Below, in pieces: positions 1-10,902 of a DNA stretch of 64,000 nucleotides. A program made the position numbers and the translations under genes. The notes under the pieces were generated by a model. It ran no database searches. It was not told the origin of the DNA and saw only the letters and a list, made by a program, of their open reading frames with translations. The stretch is from Bufo bufo (taxonomy: Eukaryota > Chordata > Amphibia > Anura > Bufonidae). Each line of letters opens with the position of its first letter. The stretch's first letter is position 1. The stretch lies in contig NC_053391.1 in the NCBI RefSeq assembly GCF_905171765.1, positions 263,703,918 to 263,767,917 on the forward strand, in the 5' to 3' direction.

Positions 1-1394
1 GTTTTCCAACCACATATTTACTATGCTTTCCTGTGCTTCTATAGGAACTCGACTTTATGGATTAAACACACAGCAGTCATAGCATCACCAAAATTTATGA
101 TGCATCGACCAAGCAGGTTCAATCACCAACCACACGGAGATGGTTACAACAGTCTTCTTATATGCGTGGCATGCCGGTGGATGCCAGACTGATAGTTAAG
201 GCAAGAAGCTTTCAGGATACAAGCCCCAGACCAGCGTCCCAGATGGAGAAACCAAGAGTCAACAGAGATCACAACAGTCTTCTTCTCTGTGTGCACATCC
301 AACATGGAGGTCAGATGGGCACATTTCAATATATTTCCATCCTTTACAATAGGTAAGTAAGATATACAGGTTAGTAGACCCCAACCAGGTGGAATTATCA
401 ATGGCTCTGATCCAGGGTCTTCCGACCGATGGACTTTTCTCAGAGTCCAGAAGGATTTTTTTCCCTGGAACACAAACTGGCCAAATGTGTCCAGGTTTTT
501 GCCTTCATCTGGATCACAATTTTTCTCTGCAGGGATTTTATTTTAATAAATGATTTTGAAATGGATAACCGTGTCATATATTTATTTCTCTATGTGATAA
601 GGAGCCCAAATAAAAGTATCCTGCTGTTTTCCCCTATGGCCACTGACACTGAAGTAAGCTATGACTTTCATTTTGAAAACAGAACTGGTTAAGTGTCATC
701 TAAAAATTTTCAGGACAGTTGGAGGACTTTGAATTCGGGTTGAGTTTATTCATCCAGTATGGAATTTTCTGGCCAGTTAGGTAGAATCTGACCTGCGATA
801 AATAGACGGCCTATCTTGTAGCATGTATTATATATCTTATTGTGTGGGTTGTATCCCATATTGTTCTGATCCTTCTGTATTTGATAAAGGATGACTTTCG
901 GCTCCACTGAATCTGGGAGGCCGTGTGGTGATAGGAACATCTATTTTTTCATCCAATTCAATTATGCTAATACCAGATGTTGGGTCAACTGGGCCCTTGT
1001 GGTATTGTTTAATAAGATAAGAACCAATCTTCACACAAGAAAATCAGTTAATCCCATGGAAATGTATGGAGGTCTAGAGATAAAGTCTCTACTCACAGCA
1101 TGAGGTGGACAGGCTGTAGGACTACATAGGAATATGAGTAAATATACATATTAGGGCTCATGTACACGGTTGTAAGTGTTTTATTGTCTGTAAATGGCAG
1201 ATCCGCAAAAGCCGGATCCCAGCCGAGTGCATGCCACCATTTATTTTTTTACTTCTGTAGAAATGTCTAATCCTTGTCCACAAAACGGACAAGAATAGGA
1301 CATGTTCTACCATTCTACAGTAATTGGAGTGACTGTAAACACATTTGTGTGATCCTCTGAGATGGAAGCAGGTAGACACTGACCCTGTTTTATC
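1..1394. other. Non-coding flank of copy 1, no gene seen
   Basis: No supported coding region. About 1,155-1,320 has the look of a decayed MITE: a run of recurrent frog-type repeat text around an inverted pair (cttgtcc / ggacaag). The same sequence is at 12,902-15,896, where it is interrupted by the Tc1 element. Confidence 0.5.
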
Positions 1395-1821
1395 CTTAAA
1401 GAGGTTATCCCATGACTAATGTAAAAAATTTAAATCAGACATCATATAGTACATGACAACCTCTTTCTATCAAAGCTAGAACCAGCCAGAAAATCTCCCC
1501 ATTCAATGCTCTGCTAGATTTATATCAAGCTGGCAGCTTAAAGGGAGTGTCTTTTCTGCTGCAGCTAAGGGGGCATGTCCATGCTCTCCCTATCACAGCT
1601 CAGGAGCCAGTTGAAGGATGAAACTGAGCATGTGCGGCCATCTCAGTGAGCAGGTCAAAGAAATAAGAAAAAAACAAACAGCAGGTGGCGCTACACAGAT
1701 ATATTTTATTAAATAACTATGGCTATGCAAACTTTTTAATTACATATAAATACAAAAGTATTCAGACCCAGGTGCTGGTTTGAAAACTGTAGAATATTTT
1801 CTGTGGGACAACCCTTTCAAA
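1395..1821. mobile_element. MITE with AAAGAGGTTATCCC-type ends
   Basis: Left end TTAAAGAGGTTATCCCATGA and right end GGACAACCCTTT are imperfect inverted repeats next to TTAA-like flanks. There is no ORF. The second copy is at 15,897-16,322. The superfamily is not certain; TTAA-flanked ends fit piggyBac or Kolobok derivatives. Confidence 0.5.
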
Positions 1822-2303
1822 TTGCTGGGGGGGGGGAATGTCCCTCTGTAACAGCTCTTTTTTATATAAACGTAACTTTCTTTTGTAAAATGAAATGTAG
1901 GTCAGCATCCTTACACAGGACAAGGATGGATTTGCAGATGATTGCCACAATATCCTTACAGATATGGCTGAAATGTGTACTAATGGTAAATTTGTCACAT
2001 GTAGAGGCACATTTATCTTGAGATGATCTTCTTGTTGTGTACACGGGTTCATCAAGCAGCAGCCCTTTCTTTGGCCATACTTAAATGATTGACATTATAC
2101 CCACGGTTGCTCAATTTGATCATTATGTGTTCACATTTCCTTTCAAATGCAGACTCTTCACTAGAAACTCTTCTTGCCCTAACAAATTCACCCATGTGTC
2201 AGTTTTTGTAGGTCTACAAAAGCCTCTAATACGAACACGTCACTAGACAGGCCCTTATCAATTGGGCATTCAAAAGATGACTAGCAATCGGAAGTTGGTG
2301 AGT
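1822..2303. other. Non-coding, nothing recognised
   Basis: Duplicated at 16,323-16,807. It contains a poly-G tract near 1,829 (longer in copy 2) and no convincing ORF, RNA gene or terminal repeat. Confidence 0.4.
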
Positions 2304-3373
2304 ACCGTATTTTTCGCCCTATATGGCCCCCAAAAGTTGGAGGAAAATGGCAGTGCGTCTTATGGGGCGAAGGCTGCCATTTTTACACTGATACACCGCC
2401 GACCGCAAACTGCACAGCGCGGCCGGCATGTGTATCAGCAAGGAAGGAGGAGGGGCTGGGGGCCGGCCTTTAGTTTTCTAATGGCAGCGGGGCCCGGTGC
2501 AGTCACTGCATTCTATTGCACCGGGCCCCGCTCACTGTACTAATGCCATCTACTGTAACTGCAGGCATGCAATGGTTAACTATAGATATGTTAGATCCAG
2601 CGCTGAGCAGCCTGTACTTACGATCATAGCAGGCTCGAGGCTGGGCACTGGCAGCGTAACTTCCTACGTCACGTGCCTGCTCCGCCCACTTTATGAATGA
2701 AGCAGGCGGCACAGGCACGTGACATAGGAAGTTACGCTGCCAGTGCCCGCCCGCCCAGCCTCCTGCCTCCTATGATCGTAAGTACAGGCTGCTCAGCGCT
2801 GGATCGAACATATCTATAGTTAACCATTGCATGCCTGCAGTTACAGTAGATACCATTAGGACAGTGAGCGGGGCCCGATGCAATGGAATACAATGACTGC
2901 ACTGGGCCCCCGCTGCCATTTAAAAACTAGTAGATGCCAACTGTAGATGCCAAACTAGTAGATGCCAAACTGTAGATGCCAACCCCCACCCCCTGTATTG
3001 GGGGTCATTCACAGTGGCTGACTGTTATGGGGGGGATCTGTGGATGTCAAATAGTATAAAATGCTATTTATGTCATCCACAGATCCCCCCCCCCCATAGC
3101 AGTGTCATGCCAACCACAGATGCCCCCATAACAGTGCCATCCACAGACGCCCCCATAACAGTGTCAGCCACAGACCCCCATAACAGTGCCATCCACAGAC
3201 CCCCATAACAGTGCCATCCACAGACCCCCATAATAGTGTCATTCACAGGCTACCATTAGTTCAAAGCCCACCTAAAGCACACCTTTTGGTTCAAAATATT
3301 TTTTTTCTTATTTTCCTCCTCAAAAACCTAGGTGCATCTTATGGGCCGGTGTGTCTTATAGGGCGAAAAATAC
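2304..3373. mobile_element. Non-autonomous DNA transposon, ACCGTATTTTTCGCCC ends
   Basis: Inverted ends ACCGTATTTTTCGCCC and GGGCGAAAAATAC. The interior holds a large imperfect palindrome (about 2,510-2,905, centred near 2,700) and, at 3,060-3,240, short tandem units of the form 'cccataacagtgccatccacaga'. There is no transposase. The right end abuts the DIRS left terminus, so the DIRS probably landed in or at the end of this element. Confidence 0.6.
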
Positions 3374-4248
3374 TGGTTTAGTTTACCGGTAAATCCTTTT
3401 CCAGGAGTCCGACATGACAGCACCCATGGAGGTTGTCCTATTGGTCTCTGTAGGGACAGGAAGCGAGAGAGATTAAAAGGCACCCTCCCCTCCCACTCTC
3501 CAGTGTTTTTCTAAATTACTACACCGGATAGGATCCGACACCTTTTATTAATAACAATGTTACATTCACACTGCCATAAAGGTTGGAACCATTATACCAG
3601 GGAGGGTAATATGGGGTTCTGTCATGTCTGACTCCTGGAAAAGGATTTACCGGTAAACTAAACCAGTATTTCCAGGACGTCCCTCCATGACAGCACCCAT
3701 GGAGAACTAACAAATTAATCTCCTAGGGGAAGACTACTGCCTGAAGGACTTTCCGCCCGAAAGCCAAGTCCTGGCAGGCCAACACATCTAATCTGTAATG
3801 TCTGGCTAAAGTCAGGAAGTTAGACCAGGTTGCAGCCCTGCAAATCTGGTCAATTGTAGCATCTGCCTTCTCTGCCCAGGAAGTTGCCATGGCTCTAGTA
3901 GAATGCGCCTTCAAGTTTAAAGGACAGGTCTTCTCCTGAAGTCTGTATGTTTCTTTAATAGTGTCTTTAATCCATCGTGCCAACGTCTGTTTTGAAGTTT
4001 TCAGGCCTCTATTCCTCCCACCAAATTGGATGAATAAATTACTTGATCTTCTCCAAGTACTTGTCCTGTCAAGGTAGGCTAGGATCGTTCTTCTAACATC
4101 CAGACACTGGAATCTCTTCTCCTGTATATTTTTGGGAGAGGAACAAAATGAAGGGAGTGTTAGCTCTTGCTCTCTATGAAAGGTTGAGACCACCTTAGGT
4201 AAAAAGGCTGGATCTAGCTTCAGGATTATGCGATCATCCAGAATCCTT
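3372..4248 (-). mobile_element. DIRS-like element, 3' fragment (copy 1)
   Basis: Left terminal repeat (3,372-3,510), internal complementary region (about 3,617-3,702) and C-terminal part of the tyrosine recombinase gene. The internal complementary region pairs with both ends of the element: its first part is the reverse complement of the left end and its second part (TATTTCCAGGACGTCC) that of the right end, which in this window survives only in copy 2 at 40,809. This arrangement is diagnostic of DIRS1-type elements. The fragment stops at the LINE-A insertion. Confidence 0.85.
3723..4248 (-). pseudogene. DIRS tyrosine recombinase, C-terminal part (copy 1)
   Basis: Encodes the C-terminal catalytic half of a DIRS tyrosine recombinase, which would integrate the circular DNA intermediate. 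Visible are the second-box H-x-x-R (in LKAHSTRAMATSWA) and the nucleophile region ending in LARHYRLD, so H, R and Y are present. The first catalytic arginine lies in the half cut off by LINE-A, which in copy 1 is missing altogether. The frame is open from the LINE-A junction to the stop. It is a fragment, not a usable gene; copy 2 has the same part at 18,135-18,660. Confidence 0.85.
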
Positions 4249-4263
4249 AAGTATGGTTCTTTA
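4249..4263. repeat. Target-site duplication at the 3' end of LINE-A (copy 1)
   Basis: AAGTATGGTTCTTTA, the same 15 bases found at 18,661-18,675 and 36,415-36,429 around LINE-A in copy 2. The partner on the 5' side is missing in copy 1. Confidence 0.9.
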
Positions 4264-4607
4264 TATTCAACATTTTATTGAAAGTATCATTGAAAGTAGT
4301 CATATACAAAATCAAATTTTGACATGTTCAATAATCAACATTGTACATATGCTGAAATGACATCCATTTGACAAAAATAGAAAATACAATTTTGATAATC
4401 CCTCAAACAACCTTCCCACCCCTCCCCCCAACTTCTGTCATCTGGATACTACCCACCAATCTTTGACATTTATACCTGTGCGGATGCTGCTATATATTTA
4501 TATCTCTGTCCTACTTTCAATTTTCCCAATGTTCCTTTCAGATCTCTCAACAAATACCACTCTGTATGTTGAAAATTTGCCATAAGGGATTTAATATCAT
4601 CTACAGG

Positions 4608-7600
4608 TTAATGTCTGGACATAAAGAAATTCCATTTATCTAGGAATCTAGTAGACTTTAGATTCTTGTGTGCCTCTGCCTCTAACTGGTCCATAAGCAG
4701 AAAGTGTCTCATTTGATTTAGGAATTCTCTCTCAGACGGTATACGTGGATCGAGCCAATTTCGTAGTAAACTTCTCACAGCTACAAGTAATACTCCGTCC
4801 ACTAACCCAGGAATCCCGACACTGTCTGGGAAAATATGAAATAACACTCCAGGCTCGAAAGGCAGACCTATTTGCCATGTGTCTTTGATCCAGACAAGAC
4901 CCATCCCTAGTATAACCGAACCTTTGGGCAGAGCCATATACAGTGTTCTAGGTCCGCTTTAGGCGTACCACATTTAGGACAATTGGTCAGCCTAGTCATA
5001 GTATTAGCTAATGATGGAATATTAAAGGCATAAATTGCCCTATGTATCAACTTAAATTGGGACTCTCTCCACCCCTCACAAGCCACTGCTTTCCTTGTTC
5101 TCAACCAACCATGCATGATCTTATCTCTCCAATCACCCTCTCCCAGCAATTGTCTCCATCCCTTGTATAATTGAGCATAAGTTTTATCATTCTCTCTGTC
5201 CCTCAAGTGCTTGTAGATTTCTGATAATGTTAGTCTGGTCCCCAACTGCTTAAGTAATACATCAAAGCTGTTTGCAGTGTATTCTCGGCTAACATCTCGT
5301 AATCTGTTTTTACAGAAATGTATCAGTTGAATATACTGCAATTCGTGACCCTTGATAGCCCAAATTTTTCCTGTAATTCCGGGAGTGTCAGATACCTTGG
5401 ATCCTTGTCATGCAAAAGTTGACGGAATACCCTGAGTCCCTTATCCTTCCAAAAATCGAATAACTTATTCTGTTTTCCTATTTCAAAATCAGGATAATTC
5501 CAAAGCGGCATGAATTTAGATGCTAAAAAGGATAGGCCATATAGCTTCCTCACCTCCTTCCAGGCTACAATTGTATCTCTCATTGTCACCGCAGTCTTAA
5601 TACCTATGGGTAATGATGCAAGCTTGGAGTGTAAAAGCGTTCCCAGATCATATCCCTGCGCTAACTCACCTTCTAATTGAAAGTTAGAGTAGTGTGATGA
5701 CTGAGCCAACCAATCTTTACAGTGGCGGAAGAGGCTTGCCAAGTTGTACCGTCTTATATCTGGGAAGGATACATTTTTTAAAGCCACTCTCGCTCTCTTA
5801 TTTGACCAAATAAATTTTGCGAAGGCCCCATTTAAAATTTTGACATCTTTATGCCTTATTAATATATGCAACGTCTGCATGGGGTATAGTAATTTAGGAA
5901 AACTGACCATTTTTATCAAATGGCATCTACCTAAGAGTGAAAGGGGCAAGCTTTGCCACCTGTTCAAATCCTGAGTAATCCGTTTTATTAGGGGCGTATA
6001 GTTCAGGTTATATAAGGAATGTGTCGAGTGCCCGATTTTGATTCCTAAGTAGGTGATGTAGTGTTTTGCTATTGCAATTGGATATCCTTGTAAGTCTTTT
6101 GGTCGTCTCGGGTCTGGGGAACCTATGTATAGTAGTTCACACTTGCTAGTATTGACTTTGAATCCTGATGACTTTCCAAAGTCCTCTATTACCTTAAATA
6201 TTTTGCCTATGTCTTTTTGGGGATTAGCTAAAAATAGAATGATATCATCAGCAAAAAGAGAAAATTTCACCTTCTGGGAACCAATTTTGATCCTTTCATA
6301 TATGTCAGTTTGCTCTAAGTATCTTACAAGTGGCTCTATTGCTATATTAAACATAAGCGGGGATAGGGGACAACCCTGCCGGGTTCCTTTAAGCAAAGGG
6401 AAGGCTTGAGATAGAAATCCCGGTAATGCTATCTGTGCTTTTGGTTCCGTATATAATGTTGACAGGAATGTTCGAAACGCCCCCCTAATATTCATGGTGT
6501 CAAGAACTTTCGCCAACCACTCCCAGCTCACGTTGTCAAACGCTTTCTCGGCGTCGATTGTTAACAATGCTGGAGAGCTGAAACTGGTTGGCTGCCTATT
6601 AACATAGTCTAGTACTGCCATTACCTTTCTTACATTAAATACCGCCGACCTACCCTTAACGAATCCCACCTGCGATGGACCTATCAATTCTGGCAACAAA
6701 TTCGCTAGCCTATTGGCCATAATTTTTGAAAAAACTTTTTGGTCAACATTTATTAGGGATATTGGTCGGTATGAAGATGGCAAAAGGGGATCTTTACCAG
6801 GCTTCGGTAAGAGCCGGATGTGAGCTGTATTATTGGTTATTATATGAACCTGGCCTCCTAGTACTTTGTTGAAACCCTCCGTCAGGATGTGGACTACTTC
6901 CTCCCTTAGCACCTTGTAGAATTCCCCAGTATACCCGTCTGGCCCAGGCGATTTTCCTGACTTAAGGGATTTTATAGTTTCAGAAACTTCCTCCACCGAT
7001 ATGGGCTTATTTAGTATATCCAATTGGTCTTTATGGAGCCTTGGGATATTAGGGTGATCTAATAAAGCTGTCATAGGAGATTGGGACTAAGGATCTGCAT
7101 CATATAGATTCTGATAATACACCTTAAAAATCTCTAGAACTTTTTCTGGGTCACTCTGTTTTACACCCTGTTTATCTGAAATAATGGGATTGAACGCCGG
7201 GCCTCTCCGTGCTTTAGATAGTTTAGCTAGTAATCTGCCCGACTTGTTTCCGTATGTAAATAGTTTAGACTCTTTTTGCGACCTATACATTCCTTCCCAT
7301 CTATTGTACCAGAGTTTGTAGTCCTTTTTGGCCACTACCCAATCTGTTTTATGCTGATCAGTGGGTGAGAGAAGAAATATTGAATACGTCCTCCTCAGTG
7401 ACTCCGTTACTTCCTCTAGCTTTTTGACTGTTTTTGCTTTAAGTAAATGTACATATGATATAATTCTTCCTCTCAGCACAACCTTTTCTGTATCCCATAA
7501 AAGAATAGGGTTATCAACATGTTGAGCATTATCTGCTGTAAATTCCATGTGCCACCCTTTTAATAAATCTATGAAGTTCTCATTGTCCCCCAGAAATGCA

Positions 7601-7949
7601 GGGAAACGCCATATGTAGTCAGAACCCTTGCGGATTCTATCGTTCAAATCCAGCTGTATCGGTGAATGGTCCGAAATAACCATGTCCAATATTTTGGAGC
7701 TACTTATTTTGTTTTGCATGCTGGCAGATATTAAGAAATAATCAATTCATTCGGTGCCGAGAAAAATGTGAATTCTCGCCCTTCTGGGTTATGAATTCTC
7801 CAGGAATCAATGAGATCATTGTCTCGAATTAAGTCTTCAAGTACTCTCTCCCTTCCTGAGACTCCTTTTTGCGGATTTCTCACAGGTTTTCTATCCTCAT
7901 TTCTTTTCATGACTGTGTTCATGTCTCCCCCTACTACAGTGCTTCTCAA
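4608..7949 (-). pseudogene. LINE-A ORF2, end of endonuclease, reverse transcriptase and C-terminus (copy 1)
   Basis: Would encode the endonuclease/reverse transcriptase that copies LINE RNA at a nicked target. In order on the minus strand: the VGGDMNTV endonuclease motif (7,940s), a thumb-like region, RT motifs SGKSPGPDG, SSYRPISLINVD, LLTIDAEKAFD, GTRQGCPLSP and SLFADDIILFL (between 7,074 and 6,240), and a C-terminal CX2CX8HX4C finger (NCPKCG...EHCIWLC, about 4,960). The largest open piece is 5,323-7,074 (583 aa). It is broken by an amber codon at about 7,088 where copy 2 has Gln, a 15-bp loss near 7,745, the 27-bp deletion near 5,764 and later frameshifts. Dead copy. Confidence 0.9.
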
Positions 7950-9126
7950 TTATTTTCTGTCATGCCCCCCCCTAGGAAGAAGAAAACATTTCGCGCCCCC
8001 CGCGCGACTGTAAATAGTATCATTTGTCTATAAAATTGTTATAAGTACTGCTACTGGGGCTCCCTCTCTCCAGTCGTAGAGTTGCTAGGCAACCGACGCC
8101 GTGTGGGACGCCGCTTGTGGATGACGGACACTTATGGGGGGATCTGTGGATGACGGACACTTATGGGGGGATCTGTGGATAACGGACACTTATGGGGGGA
8201 TCTGTGGATGACCGACACTTATGGGGGGATCTGTGGATGACCGACACTTATGGGGGGATCTGTGGATGACGGACACTTATGGGGGGGATCTGTGGCTGGC
8301 ACTGTTACAGGGGGATCTGTGGCTGGCACTGTTATATATGTGCCATCCACAGACCCCCCACCCCATAACAGTGCCATCCACAGTGCCCCCCCAGCCCATA
8401 ACAGTGCCATCCGTAGACCCCCACCCCTTAACTGTGCCATCCACAGATTCCGTGTGCCCGCCGCCGCCGTTTAAAGTTATTAAACATGCCCCCCTCACTC
8501 CTAATAGTACCGTATATCCGAATTTCTTCTGTATAATGCCGGCAGGCGGGCCGGGCGGCCGGCGCGTCCCTCAGTGACGTCACTGGTCTGCGCCGCCTGC
8601 TTCATTCATAAAGCAGGCGGCGCAGGCACGTGACATCACTGAGGGACGCACCTGCCGTCCGGCCTGCCTGCCGGCATTATACAGAAGAAATTCGGATATA
8701 CGGTACTATTAGGAGTGAGGGGGGCATGTTTAATAACTTTTCATTTTAATAATACATTTTATATTAGTATACCGGAGGGAGCGGTGGGGCGGGGCTATAG
8801 TACAGTGACCGCACCGCCCCACCGCTATTGCCGGGCCCCCAGCTCCTCCTCCCAGTCCCTCCCCCGGCCCCCGCTCTGTACATCGCGTCCAGCGCCTGCG
8901 CCGGCCTCTGATCAGAGGAAGGGAGATGAGCGCTTCCACAATGGAAGCGCTCATCTCCTTGCCGAATATTACACTGCGAGCTGTCGGCCGCCCGGCGCCC
9001 CTGTTGCTATGGCGCCCTGTGCGGCTGCACAGCCCGCAAACCCCAAAGGCCGGCCCTGAACGAGCCCCCCTTCACGGAGCCTGGCGCCCCCCCTGGGGGG
9101 CGCGCCCCACTATTTGAGAAGCACTG
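7937..9126. mobile_element. Non-autonomous hAT element (copy 1)
   Basis: Ends CAGTGCTTCTCAA and TTGAGAAGCACTG are inverted repeats, flanked by a perfect 8-bp duplication CCCTACTA (7,929-7,936 and 9,127-9,134). Both features are typical of hAT transposons. There is no transposase. The interior carries a minisatellite (8,115-8,290, six units of about 29 bp around 'ggatctgtggatgacggaca'), a GC-rich palindrome centred near 8,600 flanked by the inverted pair 'ccgaatttcttctgtataat', and a second GC-rich hairpin near 8,940. The TTAA at 8,428-8,431 is the empty site of the piggyBac found in copy 2. Confidence 0.9.
8115..8290. repeat. Minisatellite inside hAT (six units)
   Basis: Six degenerate tandem units of 28-30 bp of the form gacacttatggggggatctg. 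The corresponding array in copy 2 (28,700-29,030) has eleven units. Confidence 0.85.
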
Positions 9127-9177
9127 CCCTACTATGACATTACACCTTTTAATTACCCCTAGACGCGTATTCAGTGA

Positions 9178-9534
9178 TTAAAAAAACCTAGCATTTTCAC
9201 CATTGGGACCATAGACATTTACTATACAGAATTCCTCACCTGAGGACAATATTGAAACCACTTGCCATCTCCCCTCAATGTCTGATTCATGTTGCAAAAT
9301 CTCAACATTCAATGATCTGTTAAATAGTATTAACGTTCCTGCTTTCTTATTCACGGAGGCGGATCCTATCACTTTTCCCACCCACATCTTCTCCATGCGA
9401 CTAAAATCTGGTTCCTCAAGATGAGTCTCTTGAAGCATTGCAATGTCTGCTTTGCACGGCCGCAGATGCTTTAGGACCATGTTCTGTTTTTCAGGGGAAC
9501 GAAGCCCCTTTACATTCCAGGATATTAATCTCAT
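9178..9534 (-). pseudogene. LINE-A ORF2 N-terminus, APE-type endonuclease (copy 1)
   Basis: Encodes the start of the apurinic-like endonuclease: MRLISWNVKGLRSPEK with the catalytic-site Asn, then AMLQETHLEE with the metal-binding Glu. The frame ends at a TAA after ENARFF, present in both copies, but reading continues in the same frame past the stop into the part beyond the hAT element (TRLGVIKRCNVIVGGDMNTV). The stop therefore predates the duplication. Confidence 0.9.
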
Positions 9535-9667
9535 TACCGACCTATCGCATGGAGCAGATGTGGCCGAGATTTATGAGCATATATCCAGATGAAAACAACA
9601 TCCCCCCCCAACCCCCCCCAACATCCCTCCCCCATTCAGAGATTTCAAACTATTATTTAATCTATAT

Positions 9668-10902
9668 TTAAACTCGCCATGCCCCTCAAAAGTGATCTTT
9701 ATAGCGCCGCAGCGATTTTACGGTGTTTTTGCAGTGATCAGAAAAAAAATAATTCTGTCACTGCGGTGGGGCGGACTCAACGCAAGTGTGCGCACAAGAT
9801 CAGGCCTGATCGGGCGAACACTGCGTTTTTTGTAGAGCCTATAGAACATGTCCTATTCTTGTCCGCAATTGCGGACAAGAATAGTTCTGGCAATTGCGCA
9901 ATAGTTCTGGCAATGTGCAGATCCGCAAAATGCGGAAAGCACATTGCCGGTGTCCGTGTTTTTGCAGATCCGCGGATTCGCAAAAAACATACGGACGTCT
10001 GAATGGAGCCTTACAGGGGGGTGATCAATGACAGGGGGGTGATCAGGGAGTCTATATGGGGTGATCACCCCCCTGTAAGGCTCCATTCAGACCTCCGTAT
10101 GTGTTTTGCGGATCCGTGGATCCGCAAAACACATACGGACGTCTGAATGGAGCCTTACAGGGGGGTGATCAATGACAGGGGGGTGATCAGGTAGTCTATA
10201 TGGGGTGATGAACCCCTGTAAGGCTCCATTTAGACGTCCGTATGTGTTTTGCGGATCCGTGGATCCGCAAAACACATACGGACATCTGCATGGAGCCTTA
10301 CAGAGGGGTGATCAATGACAGGGGGGTGATCAGGGAGTCTATATGGGGTGATCACCCCCCTGTCATTGATCACCCCCCTGTAAGGCTCCATTCAGACGTC
10401 CGTATGTGTTTTGCGGTTCCGCGGATCTGCAAAACACATACGGATGTCTGAATGGAACCTTACAGGGGGGTGATCAATGACAGGGGGGTGATCAGGGAGT
10501 CTAATATGGGATGATCAGGGGTTAATAAGTGACAGGGGGGGTGTAGTGTAGTGGTGTTTGGTGCTACTTACAGAGCTGCCCGTGTCCTCTGGTGGTCGAT
10601 CCAAGCAAAAGGGACCACCAGAGGACCAGGTAGCAGGTATATTAGACGCTGTTAACAAAACAGCGTCTAATATACCTTTTTGGTGTTAAAAACATTGCAT
10701 CTACAGCCTGCCAGCGAATGATCGCCGCTGGCAGGCTGTAGATCCACTCGTTTACCTCCCGATCCTGTGAATGCGCGCTCCTGTGTGCGCGCGTTCACAG
10801 GAAATCTCGTGCCTCGCCAGAGGACGCGCCGATGCGTCCAGGAGGAATAACCCGGCCGCCCGCAGGACGCAATCCTACGTTAGGCGGTCGGGAGGTGGTT
10901 AA
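9668..10902 (-). mobile_element. piggyBac-family element fragment with hairpin array
   Basis: The right boundary is GGAGGTGGTTAA (TTAA at 10,899-10,902), the inverted complement of the TTAACCACCTCC start of the element at 56,203; some 300 bp inside this end also match 56,203-56,550 in order. The left boundary is a TTAA (9,668-9,671) shared with uninterrupted LINE-A in copy 2, but the expected second terminal repeat is absent, so this side is rearranged. Between them, 9,960-10,510 is a tandem array of alternating inverted units (see separate entry). There is no transposase. Confidence 0.75.
9960..10510. repeat. Tandem array of inverted units (piggyBac arm)
   Basis: Units of about 125 bp alternate 'aggctccattcagacgtccg' with its reverse complement. 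Each pair forms a near-perfect hairpin around 'tttgcggatcc / ggatccgcaaa' and 'gggggtgatca' blocks. The same array type is at 56,590-57,100. Confidence 0.85.

Larger units (their letters stand above)
1..9667. repeat. Copy 1 of a large direct duplication
   Basis: Position 1 aligns with 12,902 and the match continues, apart from insertions, to a TTAA at 9,668 (34,893 in copy 2). The copies differ by scattered single-base changes, small indels and large transposon insertions; by eye they are close to 98-99 percent identical. Copy 1 keeps the empty target sites of three insertions present only in copy 2: a TA near 833, an AAGGATACATTTTTT near 5,765 and a TTAA at 8,428. Its left limit lies outside the window. 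Confidence 0.9.
4264..9667 (-). mobile_element. LINE-A (L1-type LINE), copy 1, 5' truncated
   Basis: Minus-strand non-LTR retrotransposon whose 3' end touches the 15-bp target duplication at 4,249 without an obvious poly(A) tail (last bases in element sense ...AATAAAATGTTGAATA). It is interrupted by a hAT element (7,937-9,126). The 5' part with ORF1 is absent: at TTAA 9,668 the sequence changes to piggyBac-family DNA. A segment of about 27 bp present in copy 2 near 20,172-20,198 is deleted at about 5,764. Divergence from copy 2 is small. Confidence 0.9.

Noticed and set aside
8219..8577. Open frames rich in Gly, Asp and Pro-His
   Set aside because: Translations of the minisatellite, different in each frame and without start context or homologous domain.
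7937..9126. Search for a hAT transposase in the hAT element
   Set aside because: Neither copy contains a transposase frame; copy 2's long ORF belongs to the nested piggyBac.
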